Under the pieces are notes generated by a model that had not been told where the DNA came from, did no database searches, and saw only the letters and a list, made by a program, of their open reading frames with translations. Shown here piece after piece: positions 5,797 through 6,316 of a DNA stretch of 6,316 bases (positions are counted from its first letter, which is position 1; each line of letters opens with the position of its first letter). Made by a program: the position numbers and the translations under genes. Source of the stretch: Anaerolinea sp. (GTDB lineage: Bacteria; Chloroflexota; Anaerolineae; Anaerolineales; Villigracilaceae). Where the stretch lies: the NCBI GenBank assembly GCA_020720965.1, contig DYNS01000181.1, positions 1 to 6,316 on the forward strand. The letters run 5' to 3'.

Positions 5797-6316
5797 ATGG
5801 AAAGAACAACCCTCGAAGTGATTGCCCCCTCGGTAGAAGAAGCCGTTGCTCGCGGCGCAGAACAATTGGGTGTCGCCAAAGAATTGCTGGATGTGGAAAT
5901 CCTGGACGAAGGCGCCAAGGGCTTCCTCGGCTTTGGTTCCCGTGACGTGCGCGTGCGCCTCGCCCTGCGCGAGACGGATGCACCCCAGACAACTCCCACC
6001 CTGGAAAAGCCCCAAACTGCCCCTGTTGCCTCTGCTTCCTTACCCCAGGCAGGAGATGACCTGCTGCGTTTTGCCGAGCAGAATGTGAAAGAGTTGTTAC
6101 TGCGAATGAAAGTGACCGCTCAGGTGCAGGCTGCCTACGGTGAAACCGAACCGGGCGGCGAAACCCCCGTCCTCATCAACATTCATGGCGAAGATTTAAG
6201 CGTCCTCATCGGTCGCCGCGCCGAAACGCTGAACGCCCTGCAATACATCATCGCCCTCATCATCAGCAAGGAAGCCGGGCATTGGGTGCAAGTTTTGGTG
6301 GATGTGGAAGGCTACC
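5797..6316 (+). CDS. khpB: RNA-binding protein KhpB/Jag (3' end beyond window)
   Basis: KhpB (Jag, also called EloR) is a cytoplasmic RNA-binding protein, usually with Jag-N, KH and R3H domains. In Firmicutes it is linked to cell elongation and to small-RNA-type regulation. The visible 173 residues show Jag-N at about 1-57, ending in the typical GAKGFLGFGSRDVRVRLAL, then a Pro/Ala/Thr-rich linker at about 58-86. The KH domain starts at about 88, with the signature VLIGRRAETLNALQYI (136-151). The loop is GRRA (139-142), whereas the usual family loop is GxxG. The frame is still open at the right edge, so the end of the KH domain and the expected R3H domain lie outside. AGGGAG (5786-5791) sits 5 bases before the ATG. 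The 18-base gap after yidC places it in the same transcript, as is common. Confidence 0.95.
   Translation, partial: MERTTLEVIAPSVEEAVARGAEQLGVAKELLDVEILDEGAKGFLGFGSRDVRVRLALRETDAPQTTPTLEKPQTAPVASASLPQAGDDLLRFAEQNVKELLLRMKVTAQVQAAYGETEPGGETPVLINIHGEDLSVLIGRRAETLNALQYIIALIISKEAGHWVQVLVDVEGY

Overview
The window looks like part of a chromosome from a moderately GC-rich bacterium, most likely a member of the Chloroflexota, class Anaerolineae. That assignment is an inference. It rests on the conserved rpmH-rnpA-yidD-yidC-khpB block, a YidC without the large periplasmic domain of Gram-negative enzymes, the general sequence flavour of the proteins, and a large multi-sensor histidine kinase beside the block. 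No rRNA or other taxonomic marker is present.

Layout, all on the + strand: positions 3-2858 hold the 3' part of a long membrane-bound sensor histidine kinase, whose reading frame is open through the left edge. The 121-base gap at 2859-2979 holds two perfect TATAAT hexamers and a strong Rho-independent terminator (2891-2928). A tight gene block follows: rpmH (ribosomal protein L34, 2980-3153, with an unusual C-terminal tail), rnpA (RNase P protein, GTG start, 3209-3553), yidD (3560-3853), a beta-propeller lipoprotein (3862-4950), yidC (4960-5778) and khpB/jag (from 5797, cut by the right edge). From rnpA to khpB the gaps are only 6, 8, 9 and 18 bases, and each gene has a good Shine-Dalgarno sequence. 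One transcript is therefore likely. The 55-base rpmH-rnpA gap holds two candidate hairpins, one of which covers the rnpA ribosome binding site.

How the genes work together: L34 is a ribosome component and RnpA is the tRNA-processing partner of RNase P RNA. YidD and YidC act in membrane protein insertion, and KhpB is an RNA-binding protein commonly encoded next to yidC. The extra member is a predicted 8-bladed, PQQ-like (BamB-like) lipoprotein between yidD and yidC. YidC here has no large extracytoplasmic domain and no lipobox, so the lipoprotein could be a trans-acting extracytoplasmic partner of the insertase. This is the most interesting hypothesis in the window.

I see no tRNA, rRNA, CRISPR array, insertion sequence, phage gene, DnaA-box cluster or origin-like region. 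The window is mostly housekeeping sequence, and I do not see a clearly new defence or mobile system.
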